From positions 124,001 through 188,000 of the forward strand of contig NZ_JAJLQZ010000003.1 of the NCBI RefSeq assembly GCF_020991375.1: DNA of 64,000 nt, given 5' to 3'. The position numbers were made by a program, and so were the translations under genes. Each line of letters starts with the position of its first letter. The stretch's first letter is position 1. The notes beneath the pieces are model-generated. The model made no database searches. It saw nothing but the letters and a program-made list of their open reading frames with translations, and was not told the origin of the DNA. This DNA is from Glycomyces amatae (GTDB taxonomy: Bacteria > Actinomycetota > Actinomycetes > Mycobacteriales > Micromonosporaceae). Positions 46,248 through 56,692 of this stretch are shown here, in pieces.

Positions 46248-47849
46248 TCAACCGGAGGCATTTTTTCGTGTCCGGGGTCCGTCCCCGCTGCCCGGCCCCG
46301 CCCTTCCGGGGCCTCGGCGCTCGCGTTCGGCCATGGCGACGATCCGGCGGGCCATTCCGGTGAAGACGACGCCGTGGAAGGGGAGCACCGCGAACCAGTA
46401 GAGCCGTCCGGAGAGGCCGCGGGGGAAGAAGACCGCCCGCTGCCGGTACCGCGTGGGCCGTTCCTCGCAGGACAGCTCCAGCCAGGCGAGGCCGGGCAGC
46501 CGCATCTCGGCGCGCAGTCGCAGCAGGCGGCCGGGCTCGCACGTCTCGACGCGCCAGAAGTCGATCACGTCGCCGACCCGCGGGTCCGCCCGGCTCCGGC
46601 GCCCGCGCCTGAGGCCGACGCCGCCGACGGCCCGGTCGGCCCAGCCGCGGAGGGCCCACAGCAGCGGGGTCGAGTACCAGCCGTTCGCGCCGCCGATGCC
46701 CGAGATGACGCGCCAGAGGGCCTCCGGGCTCGCGGCCGTGACGAGCTCACGCGCGTCGGTGTACACGACCCGCCCGGCCCAGTCGGGGTCGCTCGGCAGC
46801 GGGTCGCTCGGCGCCCCGGCCACGCTCACGTCGGCCCAACTGGTCTCGATACGGTCGACCTCCATGCGCCCGAGCGCGAGCCGCAGCGCCTCCCGGTAGC
46901 CGGTGAGGCCGCCGTCCGGCGGGGGGACGACCCGGTCGATGCGGTGGTCGTGCATGACGCAGTGGTGCTGCAGCGAATCGACCAGCGGCAGGGCCAGGTT
47001 TCGCGGGATCGGCGTCACGAGCCCGACCCAGTGGGACGCCAGGCGCGGGGTCAGGACCGGCAGCGCCCAGATCCGCCGCCTCGGCAGCCCCCGGAGCCGC
47101 GCGTAGCCGTTCATCATCTCGTCGTAGCGCAGGACGTCGGGCCCGCCGATGTCGAACACCCCGGCTTCCGGGACGGCGGCCGCGCGCAGCAGGTAGTGGA
47201 GCACGTCGCGGATCGCGATGGGCTGGATGCGGTTGCGCACCCAGCGCGGCGCGGGCATCACCGGCAGCACCTCGGTCAAGTGCCGGATCATCTCGAACGA
47301 GGCCGACCCCGATCCGATGACCACGCCCGCCTGGAGCACCAGCACCGGCACTCCGGACCGCGCGAGGATCCGGCCGACCTCGCGGCGCGACGCCAGGTGC
47401 TCCGACAGCGGCCCCGAGCGCGGCGCGAGGCCTCCGAGGTAGACGATTCGCCCGACCCCGGCGGCCGCGGCGGCGTCGGCGACGTTGCGCGCGATCATCC
47501 GGTCGAGCCGCCTGAAGTCCCGGCCGCCGGTCATCGAGTGGATCAGGTGGTAGACGACCTGCGCGCCTCGCATCGCCGATGCCACCGCGCGCCGGTCGGC
47601 GGCGTCGCCGCTCAGCACCTCCACCGCTCCGGACACGGCGAGCCGGTGCGCCCGTTCCGGGTTCCTGGTGAGCAGGCGGACCCGGTAGCCCGCGTTGAGC
47701 AGGCGCGGCAGCAGTCTGCCGCCGATGTACCCGGTGCCGCCGAGCAGCAGCACCAGCGGCGCGTCCGCACCGCCGGGCGTGCAGCGGTACTGCGGCTCGG
47801 CACCGCTGGGCCACGCCAGTTCGGCGTCCTCGTCCTCGCCCATCAGCAT
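46248..47849 (-). CDS. NAD(P)-binding SDR-type protein fused to a DUF2867-like domain
   Basis: Cytoplasmic protein of about 533 aa. Residues about 25-320 are an atypical short-chain-dehydrogenase/NmrA-like Rossmann domain: VLLLGGTGYIGGRLLPRLL binds the nucleotide, followed by RVRLLTRNPER, VVYHLIHSM and RIVYLGGLAPR. The catalytic Tyr-Lys pair is not obvious. Residues about 350-510 form the DUF2867-type domain: SPEALWRVISGIGGANGWYS, GDVIDFWRVETCEPGRLLRL and GRLYWFAVLPFHGVVFTGM. Such fused proteins are common in actinobacteria without an assigned reaction. It ends 160 bp before idi, so it may share a promoter region or transcript with the crt operon. The start is uncertain (ATG near 47849 or 47843). 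Confidence 0.8.
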   Translation of the reverse strand: MLMGEDEDAELAWPSGAEPQYRCTPGGADAPLVLLLGGTGYIGGRLLPRLLNAGYRVRLLTRNPERAHRLAVSGAVEVLSGDAADRRAVASAMRGAQVVYHLIHSMTGGRDFRRLDRMIARNVADAAAAAGVGRIVYLGGLAPRSGPLSEHLASRREVGRILARSGVPVLVLQAGVVIGSGSASFEMIRHLTEVLPVMPAPRWVRNRIQPIAIRDVLHYLLRAAAVPEAGVFDIGGPDVLRYDEMMNGYARLRGLPRRRIWALPVLTPRLASHWVGLVTPIPRNLALPLVDSLQHHCVMHDHRIDRVVPPPDGGLTGYREALRLALGRMEVDRIETSWADVSVAGAPSDPLPSDPDWAGRVVYTDARELVTAASPEALWRVISGIGGANGWYSTPLLWALRGWADRAVGGVGLRRGRRSRADPRVGDVIDFWRVETCEPGRLLRLRAEMRLPGLAWLELSCEERPTRYRQRAVFFPRGLSGRLYWFAVLPFHGVVFTGMARRIVAMAERERRGPGRAGPGSGDGPRTRKNASG

Positions 47850-48064
47850 CCTCGGTGATCGCCCGGTGTTGTCGGCGGTGACCGCGGCGGTACCACCTCC
47901 ACTGTCACCTGAGCCTCGCACACGGCGGGCGATCGAAGCCTCGGAACACTCAGAACTCCCCGATCCCGCTCATCCGAACCCGAGGACGGCCTTCGTGAAC
48001 GCCGGCGGCCTCACCGAGCCGAACAGGCTCATGCGGAAGCCGATTCTGGGTGATACCGGTGCGT

Positions 48065-48100
48065 CCGGAGGCCGGGCGGCGGGCGCCGCCCGGCCTCCGG
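48065..48100 (-). terminator. Strong hairpin after the SGNH lipase gene
   Basis: Perfect 16-bp arms (beginning CCGGAGGCCGGG, returning CCCGGCCTCCGG) with a 4-nt loop, 29 bp beyond the stop at 48130. The rest of the 47850-48129 gap shows nothing else. Confidence 0.6.
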
Positions 48101-48129
48101 CGTGCCCGGAGCCGTCCCTCACCGAAGAC

Positions 48130-49377
48130 TCATGCGGAACTGCTGCAGGTGAAGGTGCGGGCGGTGGCCTCCGCCATGGTGTTCAGGCACTCGCCCATCT
48201 GCCGCTGTCCGTAGAAGTTCGGGTGCATGGACTCCTGCATCTGCCCCTGGGAGAAACCTGAGACGATGAATCGCGCCCATTCGCTCTCGGCCTCGGGCAG
48301 CGGATTCGCCAGCGTGTCGCCGCTGACGGACTGCCGGACGCCCTCGGCGCAGACCTCATGGCCGTCGAAGGCGTCTTGGAAATCGAGGAGGTCCACGCCG
48401 CCGACACTCGCCGCCGCCTGCTCGTGCGCCTCGGCGAGCGCGGGGATGAGGGTGTCGCGGGCCCAGTCCGAATCGTCGTCGTAGAAGGGGCACCCGCCGG
48501 TGTTGAGCCGGGCGTAGGAGGTCTCCGGGTACCGGTTGTCCGCTCCTCTCGGGATCGGCGAGGGATAGGTCTGGAGGACCAGGCGGTAGTCCGAGTCCCG
48601 GTAGCCGGCATCGGCCATGGTGTTCTGGACGGCCTCGAGGACCGCTTCCACCTTGGTGCCCATCGTGTCGATCCGGCCCGGCATCTGCGGCCCCAGGCTT
48701 TCGCTGCAGTGCCATCCGAAGTCCTTCGGGAGGCTGAATCCCTTGGCGCAGTTCGCGATGACGTCGCTGAAGCCGATGTCGTTGCCGCCGATGGACAGCA
48801 CGATGAGTTTGACGTCTTTGGCGGCGGCCTGGTCGGCGAGCTGCTCGATCTGCGGCCGCTCGCCTTTGAACGGCGTGCGGAGGATGTCGTCGGTCGTCGC
48901 TCCCGAGCAGGCGAGGTTGATGCGGTCGTCCGCATCGATGTCGAAGGTCCGCCCGTTGACGCGGACGGTGCTCAGATGGTGGATCTCCGCTCCCGCCGAA
49001 CGGTTGCACCCGTTGTCGTACGACGACCCGTAGACCTTAGTCGGGTCGTAATAGCATGAGGTCTCCGACGAGTTGCAGTCGTATGCGGCGAGGTCGGTGC
49101 CGTACCGGCTGCCCCACACCGTGTTGCCGTTGCCCTGCCAGCGTCCCGCCTCCCCCGAGATGAAGCTGTCGCCGAGGGAGATGACCGCCGGCTCCTTCGC
49201 CTGCTCCGTCGCGGCCTCCTCGGCGAGGGCCGCCGACGGGACGGCGAGCAGCGCGCCCAGCGCCACGACGACCGCCCACACCGGCGCCGCCGTGCGCATC
49301 CCCCTCACCGGTTCCCCTCCCGCATCGAGGCCGCGCGGGGCTCCGCTGACGGCAGGGCGTGCGTTGCCTGCGTTCAT
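48130..49377 (-). CDS. Secreted SGNH/GDSL lipase-esterase
   Basis: Secreted esterase of 415 aa. ATG 49375-49377 follows GAAGGGAA; a Gly/Ala-rich start leads to the hydrophobic segment VWAVVVALGALLAVPSAALA. Block I nucleophile Ser is in ISLGDSFISGE, block III Asn is in LSIGGNDIGF, and the block V His is in MHPNFYGQ, so the SGNH set is complete. Six or more Cys (CYYDP, CNRSAG, NLACSG, NCAKG, HCSES, GGCPF) suggest a disulfide-rich extracellular fold as in Streptomyces lipase/phospholipase relatives. The substrate is unknown. The 49378-49694 stretch upstream holds no gene I can support. Confidence 0.87.
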   Translation of the reverse strand: MNAGNARPAVSGAPRGLDAGGEPVRGMRTAAPVWAVVVALGALLAVPSAALAEEAATEQAKEPAVISLGDSFISGEAGRWQGNGNTVWGSRYGTDLAAYDCNSSETSCYYDPTKVYGSSYDNGCNRSAGAEIHHLSTVRVNGRTFDIDADDRINLACSGATTDDILRTPFKGERPQIEQLADQAAAKDVKLIVLSIGGNDIGFSDVIANCAKGFSLPKDFGWHCSESLGPQMPGRIDTMGTKVEAVLEAVQNTMADAGYRDSDYRLVLQTYPSPIPRGADNRYPETSYARLNTGGCPFYDDDSDWARDTLIPALAEAHEQAAASVGGVDLLDFQDAFDGHEVCAEGVRQSVSGDTLANPLPEAESEWARFIVSGFSQGQMQESMHPNFYGQRQMGECLNTMAEATARTFTCSSSA

Positions 49378-49694
49378 GGTGATTCCCTTCGTGTGCAAGG
49401 CGTGCCCGGCCATGCGGCCGCCCGCCGGCGGTGAGTGCTGGAGATCGGGTCGGTGCTCTCAGCTCCCTCCGGGCAGGCGGGAGCACACGCTCGAATGGAC
49501 CTGTCCATCGCAACTCCCCCTGTCTGCGAACGAAGGCGCTGCAACGAGCGGGCCGCCTCGGGCTCGACACAGTGGACCACGAGCACGAGGACGCCATCAC
49601 CGGTTCCGCTACCGCCGATTGTCGAGAATCCGACAAGCAGAGACGAGCGATACTCACTCTCTGGCCCGATGCCACTCTGGAGCATCACGGGCCG

Positions 49695-50007
49695 CAACCG
49701 GCGACACCGCATCATCGTCGCCAGCGTCCACGTGTACGAGACGACGGGGTGCAACACCCAGGTCTGCTGGGACGCCGACATCGCGCCGATCGCGGCCGAA
49801 TACCCGACCGTTTACGGCGAGTTCGGCGAGGACGATTGCAATCACGACTTCAGCGACGCCCTGGCGGACTGGGCCGACTCCCGGAACATCGGCTGGCTCG
49901 CCTGGAGCTGGTACCCCGGCTGCGACATGCCCGGCCTGATCACCGGCTGGGACGGCGCCCCGTCCGGGTACGGCGAGGGCGTCAAGGAGCTGCTGGCGAA
50001 CCGGTGA
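49695..50007 (+). pseudogene. C-terminal remnant of a GH5 endoglucanase
   Basis: About 100 residues read as the last part of a bacterial GH5 cellulase: IIVASVHVYETTGCNTQVCW, then YPTVYGEFGEDDCNHDFSD (with the nucleophile Glu in GEFGED), GWLAWSWYPGCDMPG and a normal end at ELLANR. Nothing upstream supplies the first 200-250 residues, the acid/base Glu or a signal peptide, so it cannot be functional. It probably came from a deletion. Confidence 0.75.
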
Positions 50008-50020
50008 CCCGCGCGACCGG

Positions 50021-50833
50021 TCAGCGCGCGAGCGCTGACCGGTCGCCGGCGTTCGGCGACTCGAGCAGGTTGCGCAGCACCACCATGGCGGTGCCGACGG
50101 CCGCGGCCTGCGAGACGTCCGCGGCGAGTTCCACCCGCACGCTGTGGACGTGGCGCATGAACACCGCCTGGTCGAGCTCCGCTTGCAGCGCGTCGCGGTA
50201 GACCGGTCCGACATCGGCGAAGGCGCTCCCGGCGATGCCGGCGGCGGTGGCGTCGTTCTCGACGGCCACCGGCAGGCCCGTCGCCTCCGCCAGCGCCGCC
50301 GCGAGCGGATACCCCTGCCACGCCGGGGTCGGCTGCGGCGTCAGCAGGACGCCCGCTTCGCGGTCCTAGGGCCCGTACGTGGCCAGGCCGATGCCGAGCG
50401 CGTCGGAGGGAGCGACGCCCGCAGAAGTCAGCAGGGCCCGCACGTGCTCGGCGATCTCGGGTATGACCGCGTCCGGCCCCCGCCCGCCCGCTCCCGGCAT
50501 CTCGCGCTGCGCCACGACGCGGCCCGCCAGGTCGACGACCACGCCGACGGCCGCGTACCGGTCGAACTGGACCCCGACCATGTGGCAGGCGGCGGGCTGG
50601 AGCCGGAGGAGGCGGCGCGGCGTGCCCCGGTGGGACCGCGCCGTCCCCACCTCGTGCACGAAACCCAGCGCGATCAGTTTGCGGACGGCATTGGTCATGG
50701 TGGCCCGCGTGAGCCCGGTGGCCTCGGCCAGCTCGACACGGCTGACCGTGGTCCGCTCGCGGAGGAGGTCGAGCACCAGCGCGACCGTCGGCAGGCGGGT
50801 GTCCGAGCCGAACGCTCTCAATGCGGCCTCCAT
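50021..50833 (-). pseudogene. Decayed ROK-family regulator (in-frame stop plus internal deletion)
   Basis: From ATG 50831-50833 the frame reads a ROK-type repressor: helix-turn-helix region VSRVELAEATGLTRATMTNA, then the start of the sugar-kinase-like domain (VGVQFDRYAAVGVVVDLAGR, LGIGLATYGP). A TAG at 50366-50368 interrupts it. The same frame continues after the stop with LLTPQPTPAWQGYPLAAALA and ENDATAAGIAG, then jumps to the typical C-terminus (AAAVGTAMVVLRNLLESP). About 120-140 residues, including the zinc-binding motif, are missing. ROK regulators usually control sugar genes; this one may have served the lost cellulase. Confidence 0.75.
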
Positions 50834-50850
50834 GGAACAGCGAGTACGCC

Positions 50851-51076
50851 TCACGATACTTCGGTCGCCCGATCCGCCGGCAAAGCAGGACGCCTCCACG
50901 TCCACGGCGCCATCCCGCGGGCGGTGACCTCGGTGAAGAGACGGTACTGCGCGGCCTGCCGCTTGATCAGGTCGGGCATGACGCCGGGGCGGATGGTGTA
51001 GTAGTCCTTGCGGTCGCCCGGCTTCGAGGTCTTGTCGATCCATCGGGCGGTGGTGAGGAACTTCAGCGCCGTGGAG
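50851..51076 (-). pseudogene. Fragment of a MarR/GbsR-like regulator
   Basis: The frame just behind the efflux-pump stop reads ALKFLTTARWIDKTSKPGDR, continuing KDYYTIRPGVMPDLIKRQ and YRLFTEVTARGMAPW to a stop at 50851. This resembles the wing and dimerisation helix of MarR/GbsR-type regulators. The first 50 or more residues with the recognition helix are absent, and no start codon fits. Confidence 0.55.
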
Positions 51077-53186
<2,110 letters not shown>

Positions 53187-53199
53187 CTACCGCCTCCCA

Positions 53200-53224
53200 T
53201 CGAAACGAAGTGTTTTCGTTTCGA
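53200..53224. promoter_or_regulatory. TetR-type operator
   Basis: TCGAAACGAA and TTCGTTTCGA are exact inverted repeats separated by 5 bp, located 13 bp upstream of the TetR start. Size and position suit autorepression by the TetR dimer. Confidence 0.75.
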
Positions 53225-53344
53225 ACGATAGCCGGTCGAGCCGGACCCTGCCACCCGTGAGCCCGGGGGCCGGAACGGACTGCGCAGTGTGACCGAGTAT
53301 GACCGGCAGATCCTGGTAAGGCCGATTCTTTGACGCGATTTTGA

Positions 53345-53377
53345 GTTCACTGCGAGTTCACTTGAACCTACTGAAAC
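53345..53377 (+). promoter_or_regulatory. Direct repeats resembling a PHO box before the VTC gene
   Basis: GTTCACTGCGA (53345-53355) and GTTCACTTGAA (53356-53366) are consecutive 11-bp units, followed by a degenerate third (CTACTGAAAC). In Streptomyces, PhoP binds tandem 11-bp units beginning GTTCAC. The match lies 48 bp before the ATG of a VTC-type polyphosphate gene, which makes phosphate control plausible. Confidence 0.5.
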
Positions 53378-53413
53378 TTAACTACGAGGTGTTCCCGAGC
53401 GAGAAGGAGCACC

Positions 53414-54268
53414 ATGAGCCAAGCCGACGGACCTGACGGCGGCCATCTGCGGCGGACCGCGAGCGCGTTGCACTCGTTCAACCGGTTCGAGATCAAGTAC
53501 CTGCTGTCGTACAAGGACGTTCCCCGCCTGCGGGAGATCCTGCGATCGCGCATGGAGCCGGACCCGTACACCGTCAAGGGCGGGTACCCGGTCTGCAGCC
53601 TCTACTACGATTCGCGGTCGCTGCGCTACTACTGGGAGAAGATCGAAGGGCTGCACTTCCGGCGCAAGCTGCGCATCCGCAACTACGGGGAGCGGCACGA
53701 GCTGACCGACGACACCCCGGTGTACGTCGAGATCAAGCAGCGGGTCAACCGGGTCACGCAGAAGCGGCGCGTGAAAGTGCCGTACCTGCTGGCGCGGCGC
53801 CTGTGCAACGACGGCGCGCTGATCGACCACCTGCCGGAGCAGCGGCCCTTCCTCGAGGAGGTCCTCAGCCTCGTCGAAGGCCACGGGCTGCGCGCGACCG
53901 CGATCACCGCGTACAACCGCGAGGCCTACCTGGGATCGGACGCCGACCTCGGACTGCGGGTCACCATCGACCACCGCGTACGCGGGCGCGACCGCGACTT
54001 CCACCTCGGTGCGGAGGTCGAGAACCGCCTCATCGTCCCCCCGCAGAAGGCGATCGTCGAGGTCAAGGCCAACGAGCGCGTCCCCTATTGGGCCACCGAC
54101 ACCGCCGCCCGCCTGGGCATGGAGGTCGTGCGCGTGTCCAAGTACTGCCAGAGCATCGAGGCGCACGGCATGGCGCCGCGCTCGGTCTTCCACGTGCCGG
54201 TCGAGGACGACCACGACGTCCACTCCAAGCCCGAGCACAACGAGATCGCCGCGCCCGCCCGCCGGTAG
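53414..54268 (+). CDS. VTC-domain protein (polyphosphate polymerase-like)
   Basis: Cytoplasmic protein of 284 aa with the VTC/CYTH tunnel fold that in yeast Vtc4 makes polyphosphate from ATP. The basic and acidic tunnel residues are present in order: FNRFEIKYLL, CSLYYDSRSLRYYWEK, RRKLRIRNYG, VYVEIKQR, TAYNREAYLG, LRVTIDHRVRGR, AIVEVKANE and VSKYCQSIEAHG. The ATG at 53414 follows GAAGGAG. It is the first gene of a VTC-DUF4956-CotH set (84-bp and 2-bp gaps). The catalytic activity is inferred from the fold. A PHO-box-like repeat precedes it. Confidence 0.85.
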   Translation: MSQADGPDGGHLRRTASALHSFNRFEIKYLLSYKDVPRLREILRSRMEPDPYTVKGGYPVCSLYYDSRSLRYYWEKIEGLHFRRKLRIRNYGERHELTDDTPVYVEIKQRVNRVTQKRRVKVPYLLARRLCNDGALIDHLPEQRPFLEEVLSLVEGHGLRATAITAYNREAYLGSDADLGLRVTIDHRVRGRDRDFHLGAEVENRLIVPPQKAIVEVKANERVPYWATDTAARLGMEVVRVSKYCQSIEAHGMAPRSVFHVPVEDDHDVHSKPEHNEIAAPARR

Positions 54269-54351
54269 TCGCCGCCCCGGATCACCTGCCGCGGCGGGGC
54301 CGGCAACCCAACCCGGGGCCGATGCGCCCCAGTCAACGGAAGGCAAACGCA

Positions 54352-55035
54352 ATGGATTTTCTGACCACCCTCAACGACAGCACCGGCGAGTTCAGCTACC
54401 TGGACATCGCGCTGTCGTTGTCGCTGTCGTTCGTGCTGAGCTGCGTCATCGGCATCGTCTACCGCAAGACGCACCGCAACGTCTCCTACAGCCAGTCCTA
54501 CGTGCAGACGATGATCGTCATGGGCGTGATCATCGCGATGATCATGCTCATCATCGGATCGAACGTGGCACGGGCCTTCGCCCTCGTCGGCGCCCTGTCG
54601 ATCATCCGGTTCCGCAACGCGCTCAAGGAGACCCGCGACGTCGGGTACATCTTCCTGGTGATGGGCGTCGGCATGGCCTGCGGGACCAGGTTCTACACGC
54701 TCGCGATCATCGCCACCGTCGTCATCTGCCTCGCCCTGCTCATCATGCACCGCTTCAACTGGTTCCACCACTCGGTGCAGCGGCAGGTCGTCAAGGCCCA
54801 GGTCCCCGCCCATGAAGACCTCTCCGGCGAGATCGACGACGTGCTCATCCGCCACACGGACGAGTTCGAGCAGGTGAGCATCGAGACCATCAGGGGCGGT
54901 GCGTTGACGGAGATGACCTACACGGTCAAGCTCAAGAAGGGCAGGAAGGCCGCCGATCTGCTCGCGGACCTGCGCGACGTCACGCAGGGCCAGCAGGTGA
55001 CGGTGCTGACCGGCTACGACCAGACGGATCTGTAG
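54352..55035 (+). CDS. DUF4956 membrane protein
   Basis: Integral membrane protein of 227 aa with three or four membrane segments in the first 140 residues (LSLSLSFVLSCVIGIVY, MIVMGVIIAMIMLIIGS, LAIIATVVICLALLIM). The conserved DUF4956 core ARAFALVGALSIIRFRNALK and ETRDVGYIFLVMGVGMACG is present. The C-terminal 80 residues are a soluble alpha/beta domain (EFEQVSIETIRGGALTEMTY). ATG 54352 follows GGAAGG. The family has no assigned reaction but is repeatedly found between VTC and CotH genes. It may be the membrane part of a polyphosphate synthase or export complex, which is my inference. Confidence 0.85.
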   Translation: MDFLTTLNDSTGEFSYLDIALSLSLSFVLSCVIGIVYRKTHRNVSYSQSYVQTMIVMGVIIAMIMLIIGSNVARAFALVGALSIIRFRNALKETRDVGYIFLVMGVGMACGTRFYTLAIIATVVICLALLIMHRFNWFHHSVQRQVVKAQVPAHEDLSGEIDDVLIRHTDEFEQVSIETIRGGALTEMTYTVKLKKGRKAADLLADLRDVTQGQQVTVLTGYDQTDL

Positions 55036-55037
55036 TC

Positions 55038-56621
55038 ATGCGCGGCAAGGGCGGCAGGCTCCACCACCGGCTGCCGGTGAGCCTGCGCCATTACTGGCGG
55101 CTCATCGCCGGCTCGGTGGGGGTGGTTCTCGCGCTCGCGCTCGTCATCGGCACGGTCAGGGTCTCGGCGCTCGCCTACTCCGACAGCAACGAGGGCTTCG
55201 CGGTGAACTGGGACATCGAGGGCACCGTGGACCTGTTCGACACCGCGGTGGCCCACGAGATCTCGCTCGAGTACGACCAGGACGACTACGACGACATGGT
55301 GTCGACCTTCCAGGACTCGGGCGAGAAGGAGTGGATCAAGGCCGACATCACGATCGACGGCACCACCATCACCGACGTCGGCATCCGCTTGAAGGGCAAC
55401 TCGACGCTCTCGAGCCTCGGCGGCGGCATCGACTTCGGCGGCGCCGAAGGCGGGATGGAGTTCCCCGGCGGGGGCGAAATGCCGGAGGGCATGGAGTTCC
55501 CCGAAGGCATGGAGAGGCCCGAGGGCATGGAGTTCCCCGGCGGGGGCGAGGGCATGGAGGGCATGATGGGCGGGATGGCCTCGCTCAGCTTCGACGAGCC
55601 TGAAGGCCTGCCGTGGCTGGTCGACTTCTCCAAGTTCGTCGACGGCCAGGTCTACCAGGGCAACCAGCAGATCAGCTTCCGGGTCGACTCCGGCATGGGA
55701 TCGTCCTCGCTGGCCGAGGCCACCGCGATCGGACTGGTGGGGGAAAGCGGCGAGGCGAGCTACGACTACACGTACTCGACCATGTCGGTCAACGGTTCGG
55801 AAGCGATCACCCGCCGGGTGGTCGACGTCATGGACACGACGTGGGCCGCCGAGGAGTACGGAGCCGAGGCCGGCGTGCTGTACAAGGCGCGCGCCGGGGG
55901 CGACCTCTCCTATCAGGGCACCGACCCGGAGGAGTACGAGGACGACTTCAAGCAGGTCAACATGGAGGGCTCCGACGAGCTCCAGTACATCGTGGACTTC
56001 CTCCAGTGGCTCGACGGCACCGACGACGAGACCTTCGCCGCCGAGCTGGGCGAGTGGATGGACGTGGAATCGTTCGCGAACTACGCCGCGTTGCAGAACC
56101 TCCTGACCAACGGCGACGACATGGCCGGGGCCGGCAGCAACTACTACCTCTGGTACGACTACGACACGGGTCTGCTCAGCGTCATCACGTGGGACCTGGA
56201 CCTGACGTTGAGCGATGCCACCCTGGCCCCCGGTGAGACCGCCTCGCTCGGCGGCTTCGGTGGTGGTGGTGGTGCGGGCGGCTTCGCCGAGGGCATGGAA
56301 ATGCCGGAAGGCATGGAGTTCCCCGGTGGCGGCGAGATGGCCGGCGGCATGGGCGGGGGGTTCGGCGGCTCCAGTGGCGCCTCGGAGTTCAAGACGCGCT
56401 TCATCGAGCTGTTCCAGGACGAGTACATGTCCGCCTATAGCGACCTATACCAGCGCCTCTACGCCTCAGGTGCCGCGCTCGAGGCGCTCGATACCGCCCA
56501 GCGAGCGGCCGGACTCAACGGCGCTGACGTCAGCGCCGACGCCGAGTCGCTGCGGGCGGTCATTCAGGAGCGCACCGAGTTCTTGGATACGGAACTCGGC
56601 GCCTCCGCCACGGGTGAATGA
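55038..56621 (+). CDS. CotH-like kinase family protein with Met/Gly-rich inserts
   Basis: Membrane-anchored protein of 527 aa. A basic cytoplasmic start precedes one membrane segment (LIAGSVGVVLALALVIGTV), so the kinase domain lies outside the membrane. CotH motifs: IRLKGNSTL (ATP-binding Lys region), KFVDGQVYQGNQQISFR, a long helical part with ALQNLLTNGDDMAG, YYLWYDYDTGLLSVITWDLD with the metal-binding Asp pair, and a C-terminal FIELFQDEYM segment. Two low-complexity inserts (about residues 135-180 and 405-445) repeat EGMEFP, PEGME and GGGE. CotH proteins phosphorylate secreted proteins in spore formers. Here it starts 2 bp after the DUF4956 stop and may modify a surface protein. Confidence 0.83.
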   Translation: MRGKGGRLHHRLPVSLRHYWRLIAGSVGVVLALALVIGTVRVSALAYSDSNEGFAVNWDIEGTVDLFDTAVAHEISLEYDQDDYDDMVSTFQDSGEKEWIKADITIDGTTITDVGIRLKGNSTLSSLGGGIDFGGAEGGMEFPGGGEMPEGMEFPEGMERPEGMEFPGGGEGMEGMMGGMASLSFDEPEGLPWLVDFSKFVDGQVYQGNQQISFRVDSGMGSSSLAEATAIGLVGESGEASYDYTYSTMSVNGSEAITRRVVDVMDTTWAAEEYGAEAGVLYKARAGGDLSYQGTDPEEYEDDFKQVNMEGSDELQYIVDFLQWLDGTDDETFAAELGEWMDVESFANYAALQNLLTNGDDMAGAGSNYYLWYDYDTGLLSVITWDLDLTLSDATLAPGETASLGGFGGGGGAGGFAEGMEMPEGMEFPGGGEMAGGMGGGFGGSSGASEFKTRFIELFQDEYMSAYSDLYQRLYASGAALEALDTAQRAAGLNGADVSADAESLRAVIQERTEFLDTELGASATGE

Positions 56622-56632
56622 CCGATGACGGG

Positions 56633-56662
56633 GCGGGCGGCCGCTGACCTGCGACCGCCCGC
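56633..56662. terminator. Hairpin between convergent cotH-like and histidine kinase genes
   Basis: Arms of 12 bp (GCGGGCGGCCGC / GCGACCGCCCGC, one mismatch) with a 6-nt loop in the 71-bp convergent gap. Confidence 0.5.
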
Positions 56663-56692
56663 ACCGTCCAGTCGGCAGACGACTCGATCAGG

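Noticed and set aside
46078..46659. Alternative frame overlapping idi and the SDR gene start region
   Set aside because: It is Arg/Pro-rich shadow of the SDR-DUF2867 gene; the idi frame has the full catalytic motifs.
49374..49781. Minus-strand 135-codon frame upstream of the SGNH lipase
   Set aside because: It overlaps the GH5 remnant antisense and the lipase leader, has no ribosome-binding site and no recognisable motif.
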